From NCBI RefSeq assembly GCF_900111775.1, contig NZ_FOJJ01000037.1:186001-250000 (forward strand): a stretch of 64,000 bases of DNA, in the 5' to 3' direction. This DNA comes from Desulfuromonas acetexigens. GTDB taxonomy: Bacteria; Desulfobacterota; Desulfuromonadia; Desulfuromonadales; Trichloromonadaceae. The notes under the pieces are model-generated. The model ran no database searches. It was not told the origin of the DNA and saw only the letters and a list, made by a program, of their open reading frames with translations. The translations under genes and the position numbers were made by a program. This document shows, in pieces, positions 1-7,587 of the stretch (position 1 is its first letter; each line of letters begins with the position of its first letter).

Positions 1-1
1 T

Positions 2-289
2 CTCTTCAACATCGTCGCAACCATCCTCGTCATCGGCCTCTCCGTCGACTACGGCATTTTCATGGTCTGCCGTTCGTCGGCGGAGATGGAACCGGAGACG
101 GCCCGGGCGGTGCTGCTCGCGGGTCTGACGACCCTGGCCGGTTTCGGGGCGCTGGTTCTCGCCCGCCACCCGGCCCTGCATTCCATCGGCCTCACCGTCC
201 TCCTCGGCATCGGTGCGGCCATGCCGACGGCGTTGCTGGTGATTCCGGCGCTGCGGCGGGAAGGGAAACGAACATGCACAGACGGCTAG
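2..289 (+). CDS. MMPL/RND-family exporter, C-terminal fragment
   Basis: This is the last 96 codons of a gene that begins left of the window, open from base 2 to a TAG stop. The visible protein has the GLSVDYGIF motif and the hydrophobic segments that close the second membrane domain of MMPL-type RND exporters (a TM, a short loop, then two more TMs around LTTLAGFGALVLA and IGLTVLLGIGAAMPTALLVIPAL). Such exporters move lipids or polyketide-like products across the inner membrane. Its stop lies inside the next gene, which encodes a DUF3261 lipoprotein, and fatty-acid-type enzymes follow. That is the arrangement of aryl-polyene-like clusters, so export of a polyene or acyl product is inferred. 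The family is fairly certain; the substrate is not. Confidence 0.8.
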   Translation, partial: LFNIVATILVIGLSVDYGIFMVCRSSAEMEPETARAVLLAGLTTLAGFGALVLARHPALHSIGLTVLLGIGAAMPTALLVIPALRREGKRTCTDG

Positions 290-942
290 TCGGCCTCTGC
301 CTGGTACTGCTCCTCGGCGGCTGCGCCTCGATTCCCTTCGAAAAGCCACTGCTGTCACCGACCCGGGTCCTGACCGCAGCCGAGCTGGCGGCGGCGGACT
401 GGCGCGCCGTTCCGGGCGGCTGGCGCATCCGCCAGTCGGGGCTCTTCGAGCTGCGCGGCCTGCGTCTGCCCATGGAAGGCTTTCTCGAACTCGACAACGA
501 CGGGCGCCGGGTCCGGCTGGTCGCCCTCGAAGGACTGGGTCTCAAGCTCTTCGATCTGACCGTCACCGTCGACGGGGTGGAGGTCCATCACCTCTTGCCC
601 GATCTCGCCAAGGATCCGCGGCTGGCCGAGGCGGTCGCGGCGAGCGTGCGCCGCATCTTCCTGGCGCCGCGCCCCGACGCCGGCGACCGGCTGGAGATTC
701 GCAAGCGCGACTATCGACTGACCCGGCCGGGCCGGGAGCGGGTGGAATTTCTGTTCGGCGGCGAGCCGCCGCTGTTGCTGGAAACCCGCGTCCGAGGCGC
801 CGCCGGCGACTGGCGGGTCGGCTATTATCAGTTTCGGGAGGCAGCGGGCGTGCCGATCCCCGAAGGCATCCTGCTGCAAGACCGGCGGGCGGGCTATCGC
901 CTGACCCTCTGGCTGGAAAGTGTGAAACGTGTCGAAGAGTGA
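274..942 (+). CDS. DUF3261-type outer-membrane lipoprotein
   Basis: The 222-residue protein starts with a lipoprotein signal: basic MHRR, a hydrophobic stretch and a lipobox LLGGC with the acylated Cys at residue 17. The rest is beta-rich with no membrane segment, and the length and pattern fit DUF3261 lipoproteins. These occur in aryl-polyene and related clusters and are thought to help place the product at the outer membrane, though their mechanism is not established. The start overlaps the end of the MMPL exporter gene, and the end overlaps the dehydratase gene, which indicates one translationally coupled operon. Assignment rests on signal, length and context. Confidence 0.7.
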   Translation: MHRRLVGLCLVLLLGGCASIPFEKPLLSPTRVLTAAELAAADWRAVPGGWRIRQSGLFELRGLRLPMEGFLELDNDGRRVRLVALEGLGLKLFDLTVTVDGVEVHHLLPDLAKDPRLAEAVAASVRRIFLAPRPDAGDRLEIRKRDYRLTRPGRERVEFLFGGEPPLLLETRVRGAAGDWRVGYYQFREAAGVPIPEGILLQDRRAGYRLTLWLESVKRVEE

Positions 943-1300
943 GATGAAACGGGCCATCGCGGCGGCGGGAACGGAGCTGCGACGGGAAGCGGAGGGGGGC
1001 GCGCGGGTCTTTTGCCTGCCCGCCGATTTTCCCGGATTCGCTGGGCATTTTCCCGGCTATCCGGTGCTGCCGGCGGTCCTGCAGGTGCTGGCCGCCCAGG
1101 TGCTGGTCGAGGAGCTGCGCGGGCGGCCGTTGTACCTGGCGAAGCTGGAACGGGCCAAGTTTCTGCGCCCGGTGCGCCCCGGCGAACCCCTGCGGGTGGA
1201 ATGCCGCCCGCGCCGGGGGAGCTGGGAGGCGCGGCTGGCGGTCGAGGGCGAGCCGGCGGCGACCTTCGCCATGACCCTGGTCGAGGAGGATGAGGGATGA
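929..1300 (+). CDS. FabZ/ApeI-like 3-hydroxyacyl-ACP dehydratase (hotdog fold)
   Basis: This is a 123-residue single hotdog domain. The segment FAGHFPGYPVLPAVLQV (His40) matches the catalytic helix region of FabZ/FabA-type dehydratases, where the His works with an acidic residue about 14-20 positions later; VEEL at 60-63 is a candidate. It would remove water from 3-hydroxyacyl-ACP during chain extension. GTG at 929 is used here; an ATG five codons on, just beyond the upstream stop, is an alternative. It is shorter than housekeeping FabZ and lies between a lipoprotein and a thioesterase gene, as in aryl-polyene clusters, so a specialised role is more likely than general fatty-acid synthesis. 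Confidence 0.75.
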   Translation: MSKSEMKRAIAAAGTELRREAEGGARVFCLPADFPGFAGHFPGYPVLPAVLQVLAAQVLVEELRGRPLYLAKLERAKFLRPVRPGEPLRVECRPRRGSWEARLAVEGEPAATFAMTLVEEDEG

Positions 1301-1758
1301 GAAAGGCGTATTTCCCGGCCCACCCCGGCGATCCCGCACCCTTGCGGGCCAGTGTCGAGCGGGTGGTCCGGTTCGAGGAGGTCGATCCCCTGGGGATCGT
1401 CTGGCACGGGCGCTATCCCAGCTATTTCGAGGACGCCCGGGTGGCCGTCGGCGAAAAGTACGGCATCGGCTATCTCGACATCTACCGCCAGGGAGTGCTG
1501 GCGCCGGTGAAGAAGATGCACATCGACTACCACCGGCCGCTGCGTTTCAGCGAGCCCTTCACTATCGAGGGAATTCTCCACTGGTCGGAAGCAGCCCGCC
1601 TCAACCACGAGTTCATCATCCGCGACCGCGACGGGCATCTCGCCACCAGCGGCTACACCGTGCAGATGCTCATGGACACGGCGGAGAACGTGCTCTTGCT
1701 CCATCCCCCATTCATGCAGGCCTTTCTCGACCGCTGGCGCGCCGGAGAGCTGCCGTGA
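1297..1758 (+). CDS. Acyl-CoA/acyl-ACP thioesterase, 4HBT (YbgC/FadM) type
   Basis: The 153-residue hotdog protein has the 4HBT signature VDPLGIVWHGRY (Asp30, His37), the active-site helix start of YbgC/FadM thioesterases, followed by YPSYFEDARVAV. It is expected to hydrolyse acyl thioesters, perhaps releasing the product of the adjacent ketosynthases. Its ATG overlaps the dehydratase stop as ATGA, and its own stop overlaps the GTG of the ketosynthase, so expression is tightly coupled. A role in product release is inferred from context. General acyl-CoA clean-up is the alternative. Confidence 0.8.
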   Translation: MRKAYFPAHPGDPAPLRASVERVVRFEEVDPLGIVWHGRYPSYFEDARVAVGEKYGIGYLDIYRQGVLAPVKKMHIDYHRPLRFSEPFTIEGILHWSEAARLNHEFIIRDRDGHLATSGYTVQMLMDTAENVLLLHPPFMQAFLDRWRAGELP

Positions 1759-2885
1759 ACCGCGTCTGCGTGGTCGATACGGCCTTGGTCAGCGCCTTCG
1801 GCGACGGCCTGCCGCCCCTGTGGGAAGGGCTGCTGGCCGGACGCACGGCCATCGCTCCCTTGACGCGTTTTGCCGCCGACCGCTACCTGAGCAAGCTGGC
1901 CGCCTGCGTGCCGGGGCTCAAGGCCGAGTCCGGCGAATCGCTGCTGCTTCCCCTGCTCGAACGATTGCTCGACCAGTTGGGACCGGTTCCCGGCGATTGC
2001 CGGGTGCTGACCGCGAGCACCAAGGGGGGGATCGATCTCCTGGAGCGGCGCGGGCGCGGGGAGCTTTGCCCGATGGAAGCGGTCCTGCCGGGGGCGCTGC
2101 CGACCCTGGTCACCCGCCGGCTCGGTTTGGCGGATGCCGGGTTGAACATCAACGCCGCCTGCGCCTCCTCGACCCTGGCTTTGGCCCGAGGCGCCTCCTG
2201 GATCGCCGCCGGAGCCGCCGAGGCGGTGCTGGTCGTCGGCATCGACCTGGTCAGTGAATTCGTCTTTTCCGGCTTCTCCGCCCTGCAAGCGTTGTCCAAA
2301 GAGGCCAGCCGCCCCTTCGATGCCCATCGCGACGGCCTCTCCCTCGGCGAAGGGGGGGCGGCGCTGCTGCTCATGAGCGAAGAGCGGGCGCGGCGGGAGG
2401 GGCGCACACCCCTCGGCACCATTGCCGGCTGGGGAAGCGCCAACGACGCCAACCACATCACCGCCCCGGCCCGGGACGGCTGCGGGCTGGTGCTGGCCAT
2501 CGAAGAGGCGCTGGCGAAGGCCTCGTTGACGGCGGCGGCGGTCGCCGCGATCAGCGCCCACGGCACCGGCACCGTCTACAACGACGCCATGGAACTGACC
2601 GCCTTCGCCCGGGTCTTCGGCGAGCGGCCGCTGCCGGTTCAGTCCCTCAAGGGGGCCGTCGGCCACACCCTCGGCGCCGCCGGGGCGATCGAGGCCATGT
2701 TCGGATTGGAGTGCCTCGCCCGGCGGATCATGCCGCCGACGGTCGGCCTCGTCGAGCCGGAAGAGGCCGGACGGGGCCGGGTCGCCGCCGAAGCGCAAAG
2801 CATCGCTGGGGATTATCTGCTCTCTACCAATTCGGGGTTCGGCGGGGTCAACGCCGCCCTGCTGCTCGGGAGGCCGTCATGCTGA
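1755..2885 (+). CDS. Beta-ketoacyl-ACP synthase (KAS II/FabF-like)
   Basis: The 376-residue condensing enzyme retains the full KAS triad: Cys136 in NINAACASS, His269 in SAHGTGT and His304 in KGAVGHTLGAAGA, plus the glycine-rich C-terminus NSGFGGVNAALLL. It would catalyse decarboxylative condensation of malonyl-ACP with an acyl primer. The reading frame is open much further upstream, but GTG at 1755 overlaps the thioesterase stop as GTGA and gives the canonical N-terminus (RVCVVDTALVSAFG), so I use it. The next gene encodes a KS-like protein without the Cys, which suggests a heterodimer like ApeO/ApeC or KS/chain-length-factor pairs. Confidence 0.88.
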   Translation: MNRVCVVDTALVSAFGDGLPPLWEGLLAGRTAIAPLTRFAADRYLSKLAACVPGLKAESGESLLLPLLERLLDQLGPVPGDCRVLTASTKGGIDLLERRGRGELCPMEAVLPGALPTLVTRRLGLADAGLNINAACASSTLALARGASWIAAGAAEAVLVVGIDLVSEFVFSGFSALQALSKEASRPFDAHRDGLSLGEGGAALLLMSEERARREGRTPLGTIAGWGSANDANHITAPARDGCGLVLAIEEALAKASLTAAAVAAISAHGTGTVYNDAMELTAFARVFGERPLPVQSLKGAVGHTLGAAGAIEAMFGLECLARRIMPPTVGLVEPEEAGRGRVAAEAQSIAGDYLLSTNSGFGGVNAALLLGRPSC

Positions 2886-3595
2886 GCGCGCACCTCACTG
2901 GCATCGGCTGGGTCACCGCCCAAGGATTCGGTTGGGGCCGACAGGAAGCGGCGTTCGCCCTCATCCCCGGCGAGTTGCCGACCCTGTCGCGGGCCGAACT
3001 TTTCCCTCAGCCCGACCGCCGTTTCGGCCGCATGGACCCCTTCTCCCGTCTCGGCCTCGCCGCCGTCACCTTCGCCCTGCGCGACGCCGGGCTCGAAGAG
3101 TGGCGGGAAAAACGCCCCATCGGCCTGATCGCCGCCACGACCTACGGCTGCCTCGCCACCGACCGCGACTACTTCGCCACCGTCATCCCCGACGGCGGCG
3201 CCCTGGCCAGCCCACAGCTCTTCGCCTACACCCTCTCCAACACCTTCCTCGGCGAAGCGGCGCTGCGCTTCGGCCTCACCGGCGAGGCCCTGGTCGTCAG
3301 CGAACCGCCCCCCGGCGGCCTCGCCCCCCTGGGACTGGCCCTGGAAAACCTCGCCTGGAACGGCGCCCGCGCCATGGTCGCCGGCCTCTGCGATCTCGCC
3401 CCGAGCGAAGGCATCCCCAAGGTCCCCGGCCTGCCGCCGGGAGCGGTCTTTGTCGTGCTGGAACGGGACCGGCGGGCAGAAGCCCCTGATTATGGCGAGC
3501 TGCGGCGGGATGAAAAGGGGGGATACCGGCTGAAGGGCGTGCCGGTGAGCGATATACTCGACCTCGTCACGCAGGGGCTATCGGGGACCGGATAA
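2879..3595 (+). CDS. Ketosynthase-like protein lacking the active-site Cys (chain-length-factor-like)
   Basis: The 238-residue protein resembles the N-terminal half of a ketosynthase: LTGIGWVTAQGFG at the start, FSRLGLAAVTFALRDAGL in the middle and IGLIAATTYGCLATDRDY. Where a KS has its nucleophilic Cys, it has VVSEPPPGG, and the C-terminal His motifs are absent. It is therefore predicted to be catalytically dead. Its ATG overlaps the end of the active KS gene by 7 bases, so the two are probably made together. By analogy with aryl-polyene ApeC and type II PKS chain-length factors it may form a heterodimer and help set product length. It is the last gene of this operon. Confidence 0.7.
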   Translation: MLSAHLTGIGWVTAQGFGWGRQEAAFALIPGELPTLSRAELFPQPDRRFGRMDPFSRLGLAAVTFALRDAGLEEWREKRPIGLIAATTYGCLATDRDYFATVIPDGGALASPQLFAYTLSNTFLGEAALRFGLTGEALVVSEPPPGGLAPLGLALENLAWNGARAMVAGLCDLAPSEGIPKVPGLPPGAVFVVLERDRRAEAPDYGELRRDEKGGYRLKGVPVSDILDLVTQGLSGTG

Positions 3596-3657
3596 CTCCG
3601 CCCCGGCCGCGCGACCTCCCCAATCCCCTGACGGCCCCACCCCGAAAGCAGTCTTCG

Positions 3658-5037
3658 ATGAGCGCACGCAAGAAAAATCCGCCGACGCCGACCGAGGCGA
3701 TTCTCGAGAGCATCTCCGACGGGGTTTTTACCGTCGATGATCAGTGGCGCATTACCTCCTTCAATCGCGCCGCCGAGGAGATCACCGGCGTCCCCCGGGA
3801 AGAGGCGCTGGGGCGGCACTGTTCGGAGGTCTTTCGCTCCAGCATGTGCGGCGAGGATTGCGCCCTGCGCCGGACCTTGAGCGACGGCAAGCCGATCATC
3901 GGCAAGGCGGGCTACATCATCGACGCCGAGGGGCGGCGCATCCCCATCAGCGTCTCCACTGCCGTGTTGCGCGACGCCGCCGGCCAGGTGATCGGCGGAG
4001 CCGAAACCTTTCGCGATCTCTCCGAAGTCGAGGAATTGCGCCTGGAACTGGCCGGGAAGTTCCGGGTCGGCGATCTGACCAGCCACAGCCCCCTGATGCA
4101 GCGGGTCTTCGAAATCCTCCCGGCCATTGCCGCCAGCCCGAGCACGGTATTGATTCTCGGCGAAACCGGCACCGGCAAGGAGTTGCTGGCGCGCACCCTT
4201 CATGCCCTCAGTCCCCGCAATCAGGGGCCTTTCATCGCCGTCAACTGCGGCGCCCTGCCCGATACCTTGCTCGAATCGGAACTTTTCGGCTACAAGGCCG
4301 GCGCCTTCACCGGCGCGCAAAAGGACAAGCCCGGCCGCTTCGCCCTGGCCAAGGGCGGCACCCTCTTTCTCGACGAGATCGGCGAGGTCAGCCCCGCCCT
4401 GCAGGTGCGACTGTTGCGGGTGTTGCAGGAGCGCACTTACGAACCCCTCGGCGGCACCCGCTCCGAGGTTGCCGACGCCCGCATCATCGTCGCCACCAAC
4501 CGCGACTTGGCCGAACGGATGCGCCAGGGGGAGTTCCGCGAGGATCTCTACTACCGGGTGAACGTGGTCCGGGTCGAACTTCCTCCCCTGCGTCGGCGCA
4601 AGGAGGATATCCCGCTGCTGGTGGAGGAGTTCGTCGCCCGCTTCAACCGCCTGCAGGGCAAGGCGCTGAGCGGGATCACGGCCGAGGCACTGGCTCTGCT
4701 CATGGCCCACGACTGGCCGGGCAACATCCGCGAACTGGAAAATGTTATCGAGCGGGCCTTTGTCCTCTGCCGCGAGGGGCGCATCGACATCCCCCACCTG
4801 CCTGCCGAACTGACCGCCCGGGGTGCGACATTGGGCAACGAAGGGGATATCCGCGGCGCCCACGACATCCTCGACGCCCAAGCGATCCGCGCCGCCCTGG
4901 AGCGGCACGGCTACAACCGGCTGGCGGCGGCCCGCGAACTGGGTATCCACAAAACCACCCTCTTTCGCAAGCTGAAGAAGCTCGACATCCCCCTCCCCCC
5001 CCAGGACGGCCGCACCCGCCGCGACGCAAAAGAGTAG
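3658..5037 (+). CDS. PAS-domain sigma-54-dependent transcriptional activator
   Basis: A 459-residue bacterial enhancer-binding protein. An N-terminal PAS domain (about 12-125) carries a Cys cluster (Cys55, Cys64, Cys68) that could sense redox state or hold a cofactor. The AAA+ domain follows with Walker A GETGTGKE (168-175), the sigma-54 contact loop GAFTGA (215-220) and Walker B GGTLFLDE (233-240). A Fis-type helix-turn-helix ([22 protein letters not shown]) ends the protein. There is no receiver domain, so it is probably controlled by its PAS signal. A consensus sigma-54 promoter lies 130 bases downstream with a candidate binding site between, which makes the next operon its likely target. 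Confidence 0.93.
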   Translation: MSARKKNPPTPTEAILESISDGVFTVDDQWRITSFNRAAEEITGVPREEALGRHCSEVFRSSMCGEDCALRRTLSDGKPIIGKAGYIIDAEGRRIPISVSTAVLRDAAGQVIGGAETFRDLSEVEELRLELAGKFRVGDLTSHSPLMQRVFEILPAIAASPSTVLILGETGTGKELLARTLHALSPRNQGPFIAVNCGALPDTLLESELFGYKAGAFTGAQKDKPGRFALAKGGTLFLDEIGEVSPALQVRLLRVLQERTYEPLGGTRSEVADARIIVATNRDLAERMRQGEFREDLYYRVNVVRVELPPLRRRKEDIPLLVEEFVARFNRLQGKALSGITAEALALLMAHDWPGNIRELENVIERAFVLCREGRIDIPHLPAELTARGATLGNEGDIRGAHDILDAQAIRAALERHGYNRLAAARELGIHKTTLFRKLKKLDIPLPPQDGRTRRDAKE

Positions 5038-5080
5038 CATTACTGCAACCCTGTCCTTTCATAGGGTTGCATTACTGCAG
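5037..5080 (+). promoter_or_regulatory. Candidate upstream activating sequence for the PAS/sigma-54 activator
   Basis: The 11-mer GCATTACTGCA occurs twice, at 5037-5047 and 5069-5079. Overlapping them is a perfect 9-bp inverted repeat, TGCAACCCT (5044-5052) and AGGGTTGCA (5063-5071). There is no T-tract, so a terminator is unlikely. It lies about 110 bases upstream of the -24 element, a typical enhancer distance. That the adjacent activator binds here is inferred. Confidence 0.6.
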
Positions 5081-5167
5081 TTCTTACACTTCCTCCCCAC
5101 GTCCCCACCAAGACAAATAATCCATCAATTTTAGACAGTTATACCGCAGATTCCGAATCTTCGATAT

Positions 5168-5182
5168 TGGCACTGTCCTTGC
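5168..5182 (+). promoter_or_regulatory. Sigma-54 (-24/-12) promoter
   Basis: TGGCAC-N5-TTGC with the GG and GC dinucleotides exactly 12 positions apart matches the sigma-54 consensus. The transcription start should fall near 5193, leaving a short leader before the NifX-like gene. It sits directly downstream of a sigma-54 activator gene. Confidence 0.85.
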
Positions 5183-5221
5183 CTATAGAACAGGGTACCA
5201 ACCTCATGCAGGATGATCGCG

Positions 5222-5878
5222 ATGAAGACGGCATTTGCCTATTGGGAAAACCGCATCGCCCCGGTATTCGACACCGCCCGTGATTTATTGCTGGTGGAGA
5301 GCGAAGGAGAGCGCATTACCCGGGAAGAGCGACAGCCGCTGGCGGACGAACCACCCTTGGCGCGGACCCTGCGCCTGGTGGAGCTGGGGGTCGAGACCCT
5401 GGTCTGCGGGGCGATTTCCCGGGCGTTGCAGGAGATGCTGCTCACCTATGGCATCCGAGTACAGGGTTTCGTCGCCGGAGATTTGCATGAGGTGGTACGT
5501 GCCTGGCTCGAAGGCAAGATGAACCAGGAAGTTTTCGCCATGCCCGGCTGTCTCGGACGGGGCGGGCATGGCCGATGGTCAGCAGATAAGGAGAACATCA
5601 TGCAAGGACGTGGACGTAATACGGGCGCCGGCGGCGGCCAGGGACAAGGAGCCGGGCGCCGTCAAGGGCAAGGAATGGGTCAGGGAGCAGGGCAAGGCAT
5701 GGGGCAAGGCATGGGGCAAGGCATGGCCGGACGGGGACGTCGGGGCGGCGCCCTGGCCGGGGGACCGGCGGGAGCCTGCGTTTGCCCCAAATGCGGCCAC
5801 CAGCAGAGCCACGAACGGGGACACCCTTGCGTCGAGCAGGCCTGTCCCCAGTGCGGAACCTCGCTGGTCAGGTCATAA
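5222..5878 (+). CDS. NifX/NifB-type cofactor-binding protein with Gly/Gln/Met repeat and zinc ribbon
   Basis: Residues 1 to about 110 form a dinitrogenase FeMo-cofactor-binding (NifX-like) domain: RIAPVFDTARDLLLVE, LVELGVETLVCGAISR, GIRVQGFVAGDLHEVVRAW and a closing MPGC. A low-complexity GQGMGQG tract follows, then a zinc ribbon (CVCPKCGH...CPQCG) at the C-terminus. NifX-like domains bind iron-sulfur or Fe-Mo clusters in transit. ATG at 5222 is preferred because AGGA lies 8 bases upstream; an ATG three codons earlier lacks a usable ribosome site. First gene after the sigma-54 promoter. No nitrogenase gene is seen nearby, so a different metallocofactor is likely. Confidence 0.8.
   Translation: MKTAFAYWENRIAPVFDTARDLLLVESEGERITREERQPLADEPPLARTLRLVELGVETLVCGAISRALQEMLLTYGIRVQGFVAGDLHEVVRAWLEGKMNQEVFAMPGCLGRGGHGRWSADKENIMQGRGRNTGAGGGQGQGAGRRQGQGMGQGAGQGMGQGMGQGMAGRGRRGGALAGGPAGACVCPKCGHQQSHERGHPCVEQACPQCGTSLVRS
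5691..5726 (+). repeat. Three exact tandem copies of a 12-mer inside the NifX-like gene
   Basis: GGCAAGGCATGG is repeated three times head to tail in frame, encoding the GQGM units of the linker. Exact repetition at DNA level points to recent slippage and likely length variation between strains. Confidence 0.9.
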
Positions 5879-5915
5879 ATGGTAAAACAGACAAAAACAC
5901 GAAAGGAGAAGGATC

Positions 5916-6260
5916 ATGCCAAGAGGTGATGGAACAGGACCGATGGGAACGGGATCGATGACGGGACGCGGCGTCGGCTATTGTGCCGGAAACACGGCTC
6001 CGGGTTTCGCCAGTGCCGGTTACGGCGCCGGCTGGGGTGGCCGCTGCCGCGGTTTCGCCGGCGGCGGTTACGGGCGGCGGAATATGTTTTACGCCACCGG
6101 TCAACCGGGCTGGGTACGCTTCGGCGGGGTGAACGCCTCCCTGGCCGATCCGGAAGTGGAACAGGCCGCGCTCAAAGGGCGGGCCGAAGCCCTCGGGACG
6201 GAGTTGGAGCGGATCAAGGCACGGCTCGAGGCCCTGGAAAGTAAAAAACCCCAGGACTAA
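5916..6260 (+). CDS. DUF5320 family protein
   Basis: The 114-residue protein opens with the family's hallmark MPRGDGTGPMGTGSMTGRGVGYC and a Gly/aromatic-rich stretch, and ends in a charged helix (about 75-110, EVEQAALKGRAEALGTELERIKARLEAL) that looks like a short coiled coil. DUF5320 proteins are usually found next to NifX-like proteins and MinD-type ferredoxin ATPases, as here. Their function is unknown; the Gly-rich head with a single Cys and the coiled coil suggest a scaffold or cluster carrier, but that is inference. A clear AAGGAGAAGG ribosome site precedes the ATG. Confidence 0.85.
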   Translation: MPRGDGTGPMGTGSMTGRGVGYCAGNTAPGFASAGYGAGWGGRCRGFAGGGYGRRNMFYATGQPGWVRFGGVNASLADPEVEQAALKGRAEALGTELERIKARLEALESKKPQD

Positions 6261-6290
6261 TCGAAAGGCAAGCCGCATTCGGCCAACAGG

Positions 6291-6326
6291 CATGGCCGCG
6301 TCGCGCCAAGGGGCGACGCGGCCATG
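6291..6326 (+). other. Strong intra-operon hairpin
   Basis: A perfect 14-bp inverted repeat, CATGGCCGCGTCGC (6291-6304) and its complement (6313-6326), with an 8-base loop lies between the DUF5320 and NifX genes. No U-tract follows, so it is not a standard intrinsic terminator. An mRNA-processing or stability element within the operon is plausible. Confidence 0.7.
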
Positions 6327-6362
6327 AACGGCAACGAAAGACTTTCAGGAGGGACGGAAACG

Positions 6363-6725
6363 ATGAAAATAGTTGTCACAACATCGGGAAACGATCTTCA
6401 GGCGCCGCTCGATCCCCGCTTCGGCCGGGCGGTCGGTTATCTGCTTTATGACACGGAAAGCGCGGCCTTCGAACTCATCGACAATGCGAAAGCCCAGGAA
6501 ACCTCGCACGGGGCGGGGATTCTCGCCGCCGAACGGGTCGCTCGCACCGGCGCCAAGGCGCTTATCACCGGCCATTGCGGCCCCAAGGCCTTTCGCGTAC
6601 TGCAAGCGGCGGGGGTCAAAGTCTACAACTGCGAAGCCGCGACGGTCGCGGAAGCCTTGGAGCAATACCGCGCGGGGAAATTGGTCGAAGCCGAAGGCGC
6701 CGATGTTTCGGGGCATTGGGCATGA
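6363..6725 (+). CDS. NifX-family iron/molybdenum cofactor-binding protein
   Basis: The 120-residue single-domain protein has the family core: MKIVVTTSGNDLQAPLDPRFGRA at the start, AKALITGHCGPKAFRVLQAAGVKVY in the middle and AVAEALEQY-like helix near the end (VAEALEQYRAGKL). These small proteins bind Fe-S or Fe-Mo clusters. ATG at 6363 follows AGGAGG at good spacing; an in-frame ATG further up has no ribosome site. It is the second NifX-like protein of the operon and precedes a MinD-ferredoxin ATPase, a pairing seen in many anaerobes. The physiological substrate is unknown. Confidence 0.88.
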   Translation: MKIVVTTSGNDLQAPLDPRFGRAVGYLLYDTESAAFELIDNAKAQETSHGAGILAAERVARTGAKALITGHCGPKAFRVLQAAGVKVYNCEAATVAEALEQYRAGKLVEAEGADVSGHWA

Positions 6726-6756
6726 GCGTAACAGCATACGGAAAGGAAAAAACGGC

Positions 6757-7587
6757 ATGAAACTGGCGGTAGCTTCCGGTAAAGGGGGGACGGGCAAGAC
6801 CACGGTCTCGGTGAATCTGGCGCGCACCCTGGGGCGGGCCGTGCATCTGCTCGATTGCGATGTCGAAGAGCCCAACGCCCATCTCTTTCTTCAGGGACGC
6901 TTGACCAAGGAAGAGACCGTCGCCCTCGCCATCCCCCAGGTGGATGAAACCCTCTGCGACGGCTGCGGCGAGTGCGGCAGGTTCTGCGAGTTTCACGCCA
7001 TCGTCAGTTTCGGCACGGCGCCTCTGGTCTTTCCCGAACTCTGCCACGGCTGCGGCGGCTGCGCCCGGGTCTGCCCGCAAAAAGCCATCAGCGAAGTCGA
7101 CAAGCGCATCGGCGTGGTCGAAACCTTGCAAGCGGGGGAGATTACCCTGACCCAGGGGCGTCTCGACGTCGGCGTGGCCATGGCGCCGCCGCTGATCCGT
7201 GCGGTCAAGGATGCCCTGCATGACGATCAACCGGCCATCCTCGATGCGCCGCCGGGCACCTCCTGCCCGGTCATCGCCACCCTGCGCGAGGTCGATTATG
7301 TGTTACTGGTCACCGAGCCGACCCCCTTCGGCCTGCACGATCTCAAGCTGGCGGTCGACATGGTGCGGGAGTTGGGCCTCCCCTTCGGCGTGGTGGTGAA
7401 CCGCATGGGCAGCGGCGACCTCCGCACCCACGACTTCTGTCGGACGGAAAAGATTCCCATCCTCCTCGAAATCCCTGACGACCGGCGCATCGCCGAGGCC
7501 TATTCCCGGGGAAAACTGATGGTCGACGCCCTCCCCGAATATCGCCACCTCTTCCAGGGGCTGCTGGAAAAGACCCTGGGCCTATGA
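6757..7587 (+). CDS. MinD/Mrp-superfamily ATPase with inserted 2[4Fe-4S] ferredoxin domain (copy 1)
   Basis: A 276-residue P-loop ATPase with a deviant Walker A (KGGTGKT, 9-15) and DCDVEEPNAHL switch. Two ferredoxin clusters are inserted after it (Cys67/70/73/77 and Cys96/99/102/106), followed by the DAPPGTSCPVIATL and VTEPTPFGLHDL motifs of the MinD/NubP fold. Members are thought to couple ATP hydrolysis to cluster transfer or electron delivery, but none of this subtype has a firm function known to me. It is flanked by NifX and radical SAM genes. Its stop overlaps the next start as ATGA. Confidence 0.88.
   Translation: MKLAVASGKGGTGKTTVSVNLARTLGRAVHLLDCDVEEPNAHLFLQGRLTKEETVALAIPQVDETLCDGCGECGRFCEFHAIVSFGTAPLVFPELCHGCGGCARVCPQKAISEVDKRIGVVETLQAGEITLTQGRLDVGVAMAPPLIRAVKDALHDDQPAILDAPPGTSCPVIATLREVDYVLLVTEPTPFGLHDLKLAVDMVRELGLPFGVVVNRMGSGDLRTHDFCRTEKIPILLEIPDDRRIAEAYSRGKLMVDALPEYRHLFQGLLEKTLGL

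Noticed and set aside
3490-5040. 516-codon open frame antisense to the PAS/sigma-54 activator
   Set aside because: High-GC shadow frame with no recognisable domain; the opposite strand has full PAS, AAA+ and Fis motifs.
5044-5071. Terminator of the sigma-54 activator gene
   Set aside because: A good stem but no T-tract on either strand, and it is bound up with a direct repeat, so an operator is more likely.
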